64,000 nucleotides of DNA, from NCBI RefSeq assembly GCF_007828865.1, contig NZ_VIVK01000001.1:62001-126000 (forward strand), in the 5' to 3' direction. The DNA is from Kribbella amoyensis (GTDB lineage: Bacteria > Actinomycetota > Actinomycetes > Propionibacteriales > Kribbellaceae). This document shows, one piece after another, positions 1 to 8,011 of the stretch. Positions within the stretch are counted from its first letter, which is position 1, and each line of letters opens with the position of its first letter. Under the pieces are notes generated by a model. That model made no database searches. It worked only from the letters and a program-made list of their open reading frames with translations, and was not told the DNA's origin. Both the position numbers and the translations under genes were made by a program.

Positions 1-1
1 A

Positions 2-13
2 ACAAACGTTTGT
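2..13. promoter_or_regulatory. 12-bp palindrome, possible operator
   Basis: ACAAACGTTTGT is a perfect palindrome about 170 bases upstream of the ATP-grasp gene. Its CAAACG half-site recurs in an inverted repeat after that gene (1528-1541), which suggests one repressor, for example of the TetR type, acting on both. The rest of 14-186 shows no convincing gene. The regulator is not identified. Confidence 0.3.
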
Positions 14-186
14 CGATGGTAGCGCCGGGTTTTCTGTCGCGCAGCCGGATTTCCCTCGACTTCCGTCTGACGCATGTCCAGACCTGCCGACGGCCAGTAA
101 CCTGCGCCCCACGGCGGCCCAAGTCTTGCTCGAACTTCGCGGATCAAGGGATTTCGGGCGCCGGGGAGAGCATCCAAGGAGCTCCG

Positions 187-1509
187 ATGTCACTCACGGA
201 CGACTATCTCGCGGCAGCCGCCGAACGCGGCCCGAAAGCCGGTGCGATTCTGTCGGCGGCGGCCCCCAAGCTCGACGCCACCACGTACCTGGGCCGGTGT
301 CTGAGCCGCCCGACCTTCCTCGAGGCCGAGACGTACCGCCGGCTCAGCGCGGACCTCGACCTGCTGTACTCCGCGCTCACCCGGCTGCCCGAGCGGCTGT
401 TCGGTGGCGACCTGGCCGAGTTCGCCCGGACCGTCGGGATGACCGAGACCCAGGTCGGCGCGATCACCCGCGGCCGTGGTCCGGCGCCGAGCCGGATGGG
501 CCGGGCGGACATGTACCGCGACGAGAACGGCTTCCACCTGCTCGAGATCAACCTCGGCAGTACCGTCGGCGGCGTCGACAACCCGGTCCTGAACGCGGCC
601 ATGCTCGAGCACCCGTTCATCGCCGACTTCGTCGCGGCCAACGACCTCACCCACGCCGAGACGATGACCGAGGTGGTCCGCACCATCCTGACCGAGGCGA
701 AGGTACCGACCGGGGTCCGGCCGGTGATGGCGATCGCCGACTTCCCGGACAGCTACCCCGACCTCGAACGCCAGCTGCACAAGAGCGCCGAGATGCTCGC
801 GCCGCTCGGGATCGACGCGCTGCCGTGCCCGGTGGACGCGCTGGAGTACCGCGACGACCGGATCTGGCTCGGCGACCGGGCGATCGACGTCGTGTTCCGG
901 TTGTTCATGATCGAGGACGTCCTCAAGCCCGGCGCGGTCGAACTGCTCGAACCCGTCCTGCAGGCCTCCGAACGCGGCCACGTCGCCATCTTCACGCCGC
1001 TGGACGCCGAGCTCTACGGCAGCAAGGGCGCGCTGGCCCTGCTGTCCGACGAGGCGTACCGGGACCGGTACCCCGCGGACGAGCTCGCCGCGCTCGACCG
1101 GATCCTGCCGTGGACCCGGATGGTCCGCAGCGGCAAGGTCACCGTGGACGGCGAGCAGGTGGACCTGCGCGAGTACGCGCTGGCGAACCGTGAGGAGTTG
1201 GTGCTGAAGCCGACCGCATTGCACGGCGGCGAAGGCGTCCTGCTCGGCTGGCAGACCGACGCGGAGGCGTGGGCGGCCCGGCTCGACGAGGCGATGGACA
1301 ACCCGTGGGTCCTGCAGCGGCGGATCCGGCCGGTTCCGGAGGTGTTCCCGACCGACGACGGGACCGAGCAGTGGCTGCTCACCTGGGGCGCGTTCCTGGT
1401 CGCCGGCGGCCTCGGCGGGTTCCTGATCCGGGGCTCGCAGGAGCTCGACGGCGGCGTCGTGAACATGGCCACCGGCGCGACCGCGACCTGCTGTTTCCAC
1501 CAGGTCTGA
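187..1509 (+). CDS. Circularly permuted ATP-grasp-type ligase
   Basis: A 440-residue protein resembling the circularly permuted ATP-grasp group (glutathionylspermidine-synthase-like ligases, which join an amine to a carboxylate through an acyl phosphate). Visible family features are the metal-binding-type EINLGSTVGG, the LKPTALHGGEGV nucleotide loop, and a C-terminal NMATGATATCCFHQV block. I start it at ATG 187 because AAGGAG lies five bases upstream (176-181); a longer in-frame extension to position 10 has no ribosome site. It is followed by a MetRS-like enzyme and a small protein on the same strand, so it probably belongs to a small biosynthetic unit. Substrates cannot be read from the sequence. 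The fold assignment is from motif recognition only. Confidence 0.78.
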   Translation: MSLTDDYLAAAAERGPKAGAILSAAAPKLDATTYLGRCLSRPTFLEAETYRRLSADLDLLYSALTRLPERLFGGDLAEFARTVGMTETQVGAITRGRGPAPSRMGRADMYRDENGFHLLEINLGSTVGGVDNPVLNAAMLEHPFIADFVAANDLTHAETMTEVVRTILTEAKVPTGVRPVMAIADFPDSYPDLERQLHKSAEMLAPLGIDALPCPVDALEYRDDRIWLGDRAIDVVFRLFMIEDVLKPGAVELLEPVLQASERGHVAIFTPLDAELYGSKGALALLSDEAYRDRYPADELAALDRILPWTRMVRSGKVTVDGEQVDLREYALANREELVLKPTALHGGEGVLLGWQTDAEAWAARLDEAMDNPWVLQRRIRPVPEVFPTDDGTEQWLLTWGAFLVAGGLGGFLIRGSQELDGGVVNMATGATATCCFHQV

Positions 1510-1527
1510 CCGGCCCGGGACAGAGGT

Positions 1528-1541
1528 CAAACGACCGTTTG
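1528..1541. promoter_or_regulatory. CAAACG-AC-CGTTTG inverted repeat
   Basis: Six-base arms with a two-base spacer lie 19 bases after the ATP-grasp stop and about 150 bases before the MetRS-like gene. The arms match the half-site of the palindrome at 2-13. The size and shape suit a TetR-family operator. No regulator of that family is encoded in the window. Confidence 0.35.
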
Positions 1542-1691
1542 CCAAAGACGGCCGGAATCCCCGCTATGCAAGGGTTTTCCGTCTGGCTGAGGGTTCGGCC
1601 ACGGGAGTAACGTCGCGCACTGCGACCGGCCCGGTGCGAACAAGTCACCGGGCCGTACTTCCGCCGGCCGCCCCTTCGGACAGGAGTCGTC

Positions 1692-3056
1692 ATGTGCGCA
1701 GCAACGAAGACCGGAGTCACCGTCGTCGTCGTCCCGCCGGCCACCGCGAACGGGCCGATGCACGTCGGCCACCTCTCCGGGCCGTACCTCGCGGCCGACA
1801 TCGCCGCCCGCGCCGCCCGGGCCCGCGGTGAGCGGGTGGTGACGACGGCCGGGTTCGACGTCCACCAGAACTGGGTGCTCACCCGGGCCGAACGTGAGGG
1901 CGTCGACGTGGAGAAGCTGGCCGCGTCGTTCCGCGAGGAGATCGTGGCCGCGTTGACGGCGGCCCGGATCCGGTACGACGTGTTCCTCGACCCGCAGAGC
2001 TCGCAGTACCAGACCGGGGTGACCGCGCTCGCCGCCGACCTGACCCGGGCCGGCAAGTTCCCGATGCGCGAGCTCACCCTGCTCGCCTGCTCGGACTGCG
2101 ACCGGACCCTGCACCAGTCGTACGTCGTCGGCGAGTGCGCGTGGTGCGGCTCGGAAGCGGCCGGCGGTGGCTGCGAGGGATGCGGCGGCTACACGTCGGC
2201 CGAGAACCTGGTGAATCCCCGCTGCAACCGCTGCGGCGGCGCACCGCGGCCGTTCCAGGCGACCGTGCCGGTGTTGCCGATGGAGGACTACCGGCAGGAA
2301 CTCGTCGAGGTCTGGCTGCGGGCCGAGCTGCCCGATCGCGCCCGCCAGATCGTCACGCACTACCTGGAGAACCGGCTCCCCGACGTCCCGATCGCGTACC
2401 CGACGAACTGGGGGCTGGCCGGCACCGGTCCGCACGACGGGCTGCGGCTCGAGGTGTACGCCGAGGTCGGGCTGAGCACGTTGCACGGGGTCGCGCAGTC
2501 GCTGCGTCCCGGGGCACTCGGGCTCGACGACATCACCGCGGCCTGGTCCGAGGTCGGGGCGCTGTGGCACTTCAACGGGATCGACAACGGGTTCTACTTC
2601 GCGCTGTTCTGGCCGGCCGTGTACCTGGCGGCCGGGGTCCCGCCCGAGGCGATCGGCGGGGCGCAGGTGAACGAGTTCTACACCCTGGACGGGGAGAAGT
2701 TCTCGACCAGCCGGAACCACGCGATCTGGGCGAACGACTTCCTCGGTGACGAGGACGTCGACATCGTCCGGCTCTACCTCGCCTGGGACCGGCCGGACCG
2801 GTTCGCCAGTGACTTCACCCTGTCGGCGTACCGCGAGTTCGAGGCGTACGTGCGGCCGTTGCTCGGCAAGTCGGGCGAGCCGCCGGTGGTGACCGACGTC
2901 CCGCCGGTGCTCGCGGAGGCCGACGTGGTCCGCGGGGTCGCCGCGTTGAAGCCGCGCGGGTTCGACCCGGCGCTGGCGGTCCGGGCGATGCTGACCGGGT
3001 TGGCGGCGAGCGCGCCCGGGGCCGAGATGCTGCTGTCGATCCTGACCGGGCGGTGA
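1692..3056 (+). CDS. Methionyl-tRNA synthetase paralogue, short C-terminus
   Basis: A 454-residue class I synthetase homologue of the MetRS group. The ATP-binding signature reads HVGH (residues 24-27) and the KMSKS loop reads KFSTS (336-340). Four CxxC pairs (C133/C136, C149/C152, C161/C164, C178/C181) suggest a two-knuckle zinc domain. Only about 114 residues follow KFSTS, so the anticodon-binding helical domain is short or missing compared with the two full-length MetRS proteins in this window. ATG 1692 has AGGAG five bases upstream. It probably activates methionine or a similar amino acid for a purpose other than general translation, perhaps handing an adenylate or aminoacyl group to the neighbouring ligase pathway. 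That role is inference; a resistance MetRS is less likely given the missing domain. Confidence 0.82.
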   Translation: MCAATKTGVTVVVVPPATANGPMHVGHLSGPYLAADIAARAARARGERVVTTAGFDVHQNWVLTRAEREGVDVEKLAASFREEIVAALTAARIRYDVFLDPQSSQYQTGVTALAADLTRAGKFPMRELTLLACSDCDRTLHQSYVVGECAWCGSEAAGGGCEGCGGYTSAENLVNPRCNRCGGAPRPFQATVPVLPMEDYRQELVEVWLRAELPDRARQIVTHYLENRLPDVPIAYPTNWGLAGTGPHDGLRLEVYAEVGLSTLHGVAQSLRPGALGLDDITAAWSEVGALWHFNGIDNGFYFALFWPAVYLAAGVPPEAIGGAQVNEFYTLDGEKFSTSRNHAIWANDFLGDEDVDIVRLYLAWDRPDRFASDFTLSAYREFEAYVRPLLGKSGEPPVVTDVPPVLAEADVVRGVAALKPRGFDPALAVRAMLTGLAASAPGAEMLLSILTGR

Positions 3057-3442
3057 CGAACGCCATGGACGTTCCGAACTACGACGGCCGCATCTTCCGC
3101 CCGATCGGCAATCCGCCCGGCGCACCGACCGGGCGGTACCACCAGAACGGCACGCTGATCTGGGCCGAGTTCGGGGGCGGGCGGCTGCACTACGGCCGGC
3201 TGGTCGGGACCTGCGACGAGACCGGCACGATCACGGCCACCTACTGCCAGCTGACCGCGACCGGCGAGGTCACGGCCGGCGAGGTCCGCAGTGTGCCGGG
3301 CCGAACCGCCGACGGCGTCCTCACCCTGACCGAGAACTGGCACCGCCTCGACGGCTCCACCGGTGTCTCCGTGATCGAGGAGGTCGACCCCTCACTCGCA
3401 CCGGCCGACCCGACCACCATCCAGCACGCCGCACTCCCCTAG
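3053..3442 (+). CDS. Small beta-rich protein (n-acetylglutamate-synthase-annotated family)
   Basis: A 129-residue protein with the pattern YDGRIFRPIGN, YHQNGTLIWAEFGGGRLHYG and a closing SVIEEVDP. I recognise it as the small family often labelled n-acetylglutamate synthase in databases; I know of no firm functional basis for that label. It lacks a GNAT fold and should not be read as an ArgA enzyme. The GTG start at 3053 overlaps the TGA of the MetRS-like gene (GTGA), implying translational coupling. ATG 3065 is an alternative start closer to the usual family N-terminus. Its place as last gene of the three-gene unit suggests a ligand-binding or accessory role. Confidence 0.68.
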   Translation: MTNAMDVPNYDGRIFRPIGNPPGAPTGRYHQNGTLIWAEFGGGRLHYGRLVGTCDETGTITATYCQLTATGEVTAGEVRSVPGRTADGVLTLTENWHRLDGSTGVSVIEEVDPSLAPADPTTIQHAALP

Positions 3443-3456
3443 CGCCGCCGGACCGC

Positions 3457-3530
3457 CACCACTCACCAACCGGGGGATTCCGGGCCCAGGGCCCCTATTG
3501 GCTCCGCCGCGGCCTGGTTGATGAGTGGTG
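3457..3530. terminator. Long-range stem-loop between the ligase unit and the SARP gene
   Basis: CACCACTCACCAACC (3457-3471) pairs with GGTTGATGAGTGGTG (3516-3530) with a single mismatch. The 44-base loop holds a second GC-rich hairpin (GGGCCC-AG-GGGCCC). It lies 14 bases after the stop of the small protein and 52 bases before the SARP start, so it may terminate the first unit or sit in the regulator's leader. Confidence 0.45.
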
Positions 3531-3582
3531 CAGGTCCGCCCCCTACGATGGGGGCTTCATCGGAGCAAGCCCGGGAGCCGGC

Positions 3583-6500
3583 TTGGCGGACAACTTGCGG
3601 TTCTTCGTGCTGCGGCAGGTCGGGATCGAGCGGGACGGTGTCCCGCTGGTGCTTGCCCGCAAGCCACGGGCCCTGCTGGCCGTCCTGTTGTTGCGCGCGG
3701 GCCGGCCGGTGTCGGTCGCCCAGCTCGCCGAGCGGGTCTGGGGCGAGGACCTGCCCGTGGACGAGCGGGGCGCGCTGCAGACCTACGTGAACCGGCTGCG
3801 GGCCGCGCTCGGCGAGGACGGCGCGATCGTGCAGAGCCGCGCCGGTGGGTACCTGATCGAGGCCGGGCCGGATCAGCTGGACCTCGCCGAGTTCGAGGAC
3901 CTGGTCGCGAAGGCCGACCGGGTGGCCGAGCAGGATCCGCGGGCCGAGGCCGACCTGTTGCAGCAGGCCATCGCGTTGTGGGGCGACGACCCGCTCGGCG
4001 ACACGGGGTCGGAAGCGCTGGAGCGGCTCGAGCTGCCCGCGCTGGTCGAACGCAGGCTGAGCGTCGTCGAACGCCGGATCGACGCCGAGCTCCGGGTCGG
4101 CCTGGACGCCCAGCTCGTCCCCGAGCTCCGCGCGCTGACCGCCGACCACCCGTTGCGCGAGCGGCTCTGGGCCCAGTTGATGCTCGCCCTCCATCGCAGT
4201 GGCCGGCGCGCCGCCGCGTTGTCGGCGTACGACGCGGCCCGGCGGCAGCTGGTCGACGACCTCGGAATCGAACCAGGCAAGGAACTCCGCGACCTGCAGC
4301 AAGCGATCCTGGCCGGCTCGGAGTCCCTCGACGCGCCCGACCTGCCCGAACCGCAGCCGGCCTGGCCCGTGCACCGGCAGCTCCCGTTGGAGGTCGCGGA
4401 TTTCACGGGCCGCGAGCAACTGGTCAGCCGAGTGGAGAAGCTGCTCACGGACCCGGACCTCGGCATCCCGATCGTCGCGTTGTCCGGCCCACCCGGCGCC
4501 GGCAAGTCCGCCCTCGCGATCCGGGTCGGCCATCGCCTGCGTTCCGCGTTCCCCGACGGCCAGTGGTACGTCGGGCTCGCAGGCGCCGGCGAGCACCCGC
4601 GCGACCCGTACGCCGTCCTCGCCGAGCTCCTCGTGAACACCGGGCTCGCGACCACCGCGGTACCGGATGGCCTGGACGCGCGGGCCGCGTTGCTGCGGTC
4701 GAGGCTCGCCGATCGGCAGGTGCTGATCGTGCTCGACGACGCGGGCAAGGCGGACCAGGTCCGGCCGCTGCTGCCCGGATCGGCCGGTAGCGCGGTGCTC
4801 ATCACCAGCCGGAATTCGCTGGCCGGGCTGATCGCGTTGGCGGGTGGCCAGAGTGTCCCGCTCGACCAGCTCGCCCCGGACGAGTCGGCCGCACTCGTGG
4901 CCGCCTTGCTGGGGTCCACGGTGCTCGACCGGAGCGAGGCGGAGGAGCTGGCCCGGCTCTGCGGGCACCTCCCGCTGGCTCTGCGGATCGCGGCGTCCAA
5001 TCTCGCGGCCAGGCCCGGGACCGATCCCGCGCGGTACCTGGCCGATCTGCGGTCGGGGAACAGGCTCAGCAAGCTCGCGGTGTTCGGTGACCCGCAGGCC
5101 GCGGTACGGAACGCGTTCGAGCAGTCGTACCGGAGCCTGGATGCGGAGACGTCGCGGTTGTTCCGGCTGCTGGGCGTGGTCCCGGGGCCGGACTTCAACG
5201 GGGACGCGGCGGCTGTCCTGCTCGATCGACCGGTGGACGAGGCCGAGGCCGTCCTCGGTGCGCTGGCCGCGGCGAACCTGGTCCAGGAGCATCAGCCCGG
5301 CCGGTTCCAGTTCCACGATCTGCTCCGGCTCTACGCGGAGGAGCACGGCGCCGCTGATCCCGAGCGATCGGCGGCCCTCGATCGGCTCCTGGTGGATTAC
5401 CTGATCCGGTTGAACGCGGCGTCCCAGGCCATCGCTCCACGCAAGATCCGGTTGCCGTCCTTGCCGGTCGTGGCCGACGCCGGACTCGCCGAACTCACCC
5501 CGGCCGAGGCGCGGACCTGGCTGGCCGCCGAGCAGGTGAACCTGGTCGCCGCCGTGTCAGCGCGCGCCGGGCGGCCGGAGTACACCTGGCATCTCGCCGA
5601 CCTGCTGCGCGGTCCGTTGGAGGCCGACGGCCACATCGCCGACTGGCGCGAGGTGGTGACGACCGGGCTGGAGGTCGCGCTGGAGGCGGGCGATCCGCGG
5701 GCGACCGGTTCGATGTACCGGTCCCGCGGCAGCCTGTACGCGAGCCTCGGCCGGTTGGAGGACAGCGAGGCCGACCTGCTCGAGGCCGCCCGCTGGTTCC
5801 GCCGGATCGGCGACCGGACCGGCGAGATCAGCGCGCTGAACAGCCTGGGCATCTCGACCGCCTTCATGGGCCGGGTCAGCGTCGCTTACGACTACTGCCG
5901 CCAGGCGTACGAGGCGGCGAAGGAAGCGGGCCTGCAGCACCAGACCGCGATGACGCTCGGCAATTTGGCCGCGATCCTGCACCAGCTCGGCCGGCCGCGG
6001 GAGTCGCTGGCCGCGGCCACCGAGGCCAGGCAGTTGCAGGCGGACCTCGGCGTCGGTCCGGGCGAGTCCTCGACGCTGCACACGATGGCGGTCGCCCAGC
6101 AGTCGCTCGGCCTGCTGGACGAGGCGCTGGCGGCGATGACGATCGAGCTCGAGGCGGTCGAGCGGCTCGGCGATCCGCGGGACGTGGCCCAGTCGCTGGA
6201 GGCGCTGGCGACGATCCACCGGGACCGGGGCGAGTTCGAGGCGGCGGAGGCGGCGGCGTTGCAGGGGGTGGCGCTGGCGATCGAGGTGCAGGACCCGATG
6301 ACGGAGGCCCACCTCCGGACGACGCTCGGCGACGCGCTCGTCGAGCTGGCGCGGTACGCCGAGGCCGCCGACAGTTACCACGCCGGGCTGGTCCTGGCGC
6401 GGCAGACGAAGTCGGCCGAGGTGGAGGTACGGGCGTCGGTCGGGCTGTCCCAGCTCGAGCTGGTGGCCGGCGATCCGGCCGCGGCCGTCGAGCACGCGGA

Positions 6501-6714
6501 GCGCGCGGTGGCCGTCTTCGAGACGCTGGAGATGCGCATCCTGGAAGGGACCGCGCGCTCCCAGCTCGCCGCCGCCCGACACGCGGCAGGGAACCTCGCC
6601 GAGGCGCGGACCGAGGCCGAGCAGGCCATCACACTGCACGAGGAAGCCGGAGCCCCCATCCACACCGCCCGCTCCCACCAGATCCTGGCACGCATCTCCC
6701 GCAGCGCCTCCTGA
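3583..6714 (+). CDS. AfsR-like SARP transcriptional regulator
   Basis: A 1043-residue regulator with three parts. The N-terminus has an OmpR-like winged-helix domain (residues about 1-90) and a BTAD domain (about 95-240). The middle is an NB-ARC STAND ATPase with P-loop GPPGAGKS near residue 305, Walker B VLIVLDDAG and the GLPLA-like motif HLPLALR. The C-terminus is a run of TPR-like helical repeats (about 700-1030). Such proteins bind direct repeats in promoters and switch on secondary-metabolite or morphogenesis genes when ATP binds. The start is TTG 3583 with GGGAG five bases upstream. It follows the ATP-grasp/MetRS-like unit on the same strand and may control it. The final codons and stop are part of an exact 24-bp tandem duplication. 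Confidence 0.92.
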   Translation: MADNLRFFVLRQVGIERDGVPLVLARKPRALLAVLLLRAGRPVSVAQLAERVWGEDLPVDERGALQTYVNRLRAALGEDGAIVQSRAGGYLIEAGPDQLDLAEFEDLVAKADRVAEQDPRAEADLLQQAIALWGDDPLGDTGSEALERLELPALVERRLSVVERRIDAELRVGLDAQLVPELRALTADHPLRERLWAQLMLALHRSGRRAAALSAYDAARRQLVDDLGIEPGKELRDLQQAILAGSESLDAPDLPEPQPAWPVHRQLPLEVADFTGREQLVSRVEKLLTDPDLGIPIVALSGPPGAGKSALAIRVGHRLRSAFPDGQWYVGLAGAGEHPRDPYAVLAELLVNTGLATTAVPDGLDARAALLRSRLADRQVLIVLDDAGKADQVRPLLPGSAGSAVLITSRNSLAGLIALAGGQSVPLDQLAPDESAALVAALLGSTVLDRSEAEELARLCGHLPLALRIAASNLAARPGTDPARYLADLRSGNRLSKLAVFGDPQAAVRNAFEQSYRSLDAETSRLFRLLGVVPGPDFNGDAAAVLLDRPVDEAEAVLGALAAANLVQEHQPGRFQFHDLLRLYAEEHGAADPERSAALDRLLVDYLIRLNAASQAIAPRKIRLPSLPVVADAGLAELTPAEARTWLAAEQVNLVAAVSARAGRPEYTWHLADLLRGPLEADGHIADWREVVTTGLEVALEAGDPRATGSMYRSRGSLYASLGRLEDSEADLLEAARWFRRIGDRTGEISALNSLGISTAFMGRVSVAYDYCRQAYEAAKEAGLQHQTAMTLGNLAAILHQLGRPRESLAAATEARQLQADLGVGPGESSTLHTMAVAQQSLGLLDEALAAMTIELEAVERLGDPRDVAQSLEALATIHRDRGEFEAAEAAALQGVALAIEVQDPMTEAHLRTTLGDALVELARYAEAADSYHAGLVLARQTKSAEVEVRASVGLSQLELVAGDPAAAVEHAERAVAVFETLEMRILEGTARSQLAAARHAAGNLAEARTEAEQAITLHEEAGAPIHTARSHQILARISRSAS

Positions 6715-6860
6715 GGCGCCTCCCGCAGCGCCTCCTGAGGCGCCTCCCGCGGCGCCTCCCGCAGCGCCTCCGCGGCGTCTCCCCCGGCGCCTCCCCCAGC
6801 GTCTCCGCGGCGTCTCCCCCGGCCCCTCCCGCGGCCCCTCCCGCGGCCCCTCCCGCGGCG
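6697..6860 (+). repeat. C-rich tandem repeat at the SARP 3' end
   Basis: An exact 24-bp unit occurs twice in tandem (6697-6720 and 6721-6744); the first copy contains the SARP stop codon. Degenerate CCTCCCGCGGC-type units follow, ending in about three copies of a 12-bp CCCGCGGCCCCT unit near 6825-6860. The plus strand is almost free of A. No gene is seen here. Confidence 0.7.
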
Positions 6861-6945
6861 TCTCGTGGGTTGACCCACGAGGTTGATGCTTGGCCCATCG
6901 GATTCTGGTGGGCCAAGCATCCATCGCAAGGGTTAACCCACGAGA
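6861..6945. terminator. Nested inverted repeats between convergent genes
   Basis: An outer pair TCTCGTGGGTT (6861-6871) / AACCCACGAGA (6935-6945) encloses an inner 13-bp pair GATGCTTGGCCCA (6885-6897) / TGGGCCAAGCATC (6909-6921). The left outer arm is also half of a local perfect hairpin, CTCGTGGGT-TG-ACCCACGAG (6862-6881), so two pairings compete. It lies between the convergent SARP gene and ispE and probably acts as a bidirectional terminator. Confidence 0.62.
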
Positions 6946-7070
6946 TCCCGGGCCAGGGCCGGCCAGGGCCAGGCGGGGGCCAGGCGGGCGCGGGGGGCCG
7001 GGCGCGGGCGGGGGCCAGGCCAGGGCCGGCCGGGGCCAGGCGGGGGCGGGCGGGGGGAGGGGGTGGGTGG
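6946..7070 (+). repeat. G-rich low-complexity tract
   Basis: GGCCAGG, GGCGGGG and similar G-runs fill the space up to the ispE stop. This is the strand opposite in skew to the C-rich repeat at 6697-6860, with the inverted repeats between them. Several G-runs could form quadruplexes on the plus strand. No gene is seen here. Confidence 0.55.
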
Positions 7071-7072
7071 GG

Positions 7073-8008
7073 CTAGCGGGTGATGGGGGCTGGGAGGATG
7101 CGGGCGCCGGGGACCGGGCCTTCCGCCTGGCGGACCATTCGGCACAGGCCGGACTCGGCTAGTTCGACGGCGAGGTCTACCGCGCGTCGGCTGTCCGCGG
7201 CGAGGAACAGGCAGGTGGGCCCCGACCCGGAGATCATCGCCGCCAACGCGCCTTGGTCCAGGCCGAACTGCAGCACGCCACCCAGCTCGGGTCGTAGCGA
7301 CAGCGCCGCCGCCTGCAGGTCGTTGCTCAGCGCAACAGCCAACGCGGCCGCCTTGCCGGACAGCAACGCGGACAACAGGGCCGGGCTGACCTCCGGCGGC
7401 TCGACCCGGCGGAGCGGCCGCAGCTTGTCGAGCTCGGAGTACACCGCGGGCGTGGACAGGCCGCCGTCGGCGACCGCGAAGACCCAGTGGAACGTGCCGC
7501 GCGACATCACCTCGGTGACCTGCTCGCCGCGGCCCTGGCCGAGCGCGGTGTGGCCGACCAGGCAGAACGGCACGTCGCTGCCCAGCTCGGCGGCGAGGTG
7601 CTGCAGCTCCGACTGCGACAGCTGCAGACCCCAGAGCCGGTTGCAGGCGACCAGGGTGGCGGCCGCGTCGGTCGAGCCACCGGCCATCCCGCCCGCGACC
7701 GGGATGGTCTTGCGGATGCTCAGGTCCACGCCCTCGGTGACGTCGTACTCCGACTGCAGCAGCCGGGCCGCGCGGACAGCGAGGTTCGAGTCGTCGGTGG
7801 GGACGTCGACGGCGAAGTCACCGACCACCTCCACGGTGATGTCGGTGTCGTCCCGGACGGTCGCGGTGACATCGTCGTACAACGCCACCGCCTGGTACAC
7901 CGTGGCGAGCGGGTGGAAGCCGTCCGGGCGCGGCGGACCGACGGACAGACCGAGATTGATCTTGGCCGGCGACCGGACCGTGACCTGGGCTGATGGTGGC
8001 ACGGGCAC
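7073..8008 (-). CDS. ispE: 4-diphosphocytidyl-2-C-methyl-D-erythritol kinase
   Basis: A 311-residue GHMP kinase that phosphorylates CDP-methylerythritol at the 2-hydroxyl in the MEP isoprenoid pathway. The N-terminal substrate motif SPAKINLGLSVG and the ATP loop PVAGGMAGGSTDAAA are intact, as is the late glycine-rich block ISGSGPTCL. Length is normal for the family. The GTG start at 8008 lies three bases after the rsmA stop, so the two are probably cotranscribed, an arrangement common in Actinobacteria. A second in-frame GTG two codons later is possible. Confidence 0.97.
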   Translation of the reverse strand: MPVPPSAQVTVRSPAKINLGLSVGPPRPDGFHPLATVYQAVALYDDVTATVRDDTDITVEVVGDFAVDVPTDDSNLAVRAARLLQSEYDVTEGVDLSIRKTIPVAGGMAGGSTDAAATLVACNRLWGLQLSQSELQHLAAELGSDVPFCLVGHTALGQGRGEQVTEVMSRGTFHWVFAVADGGLSTPAVYSELDKLRPLRRVEPPEVSPALLSALLSGKAAALAVALSNDLQAAALSLRPELGGVLQFGLDQGALAAMISGSGPTCLFLAADSRRAVDLAVELAESGLCRMVRQAEGPVPGARILPAPITR

Positions 8009-8011
8009 AGG

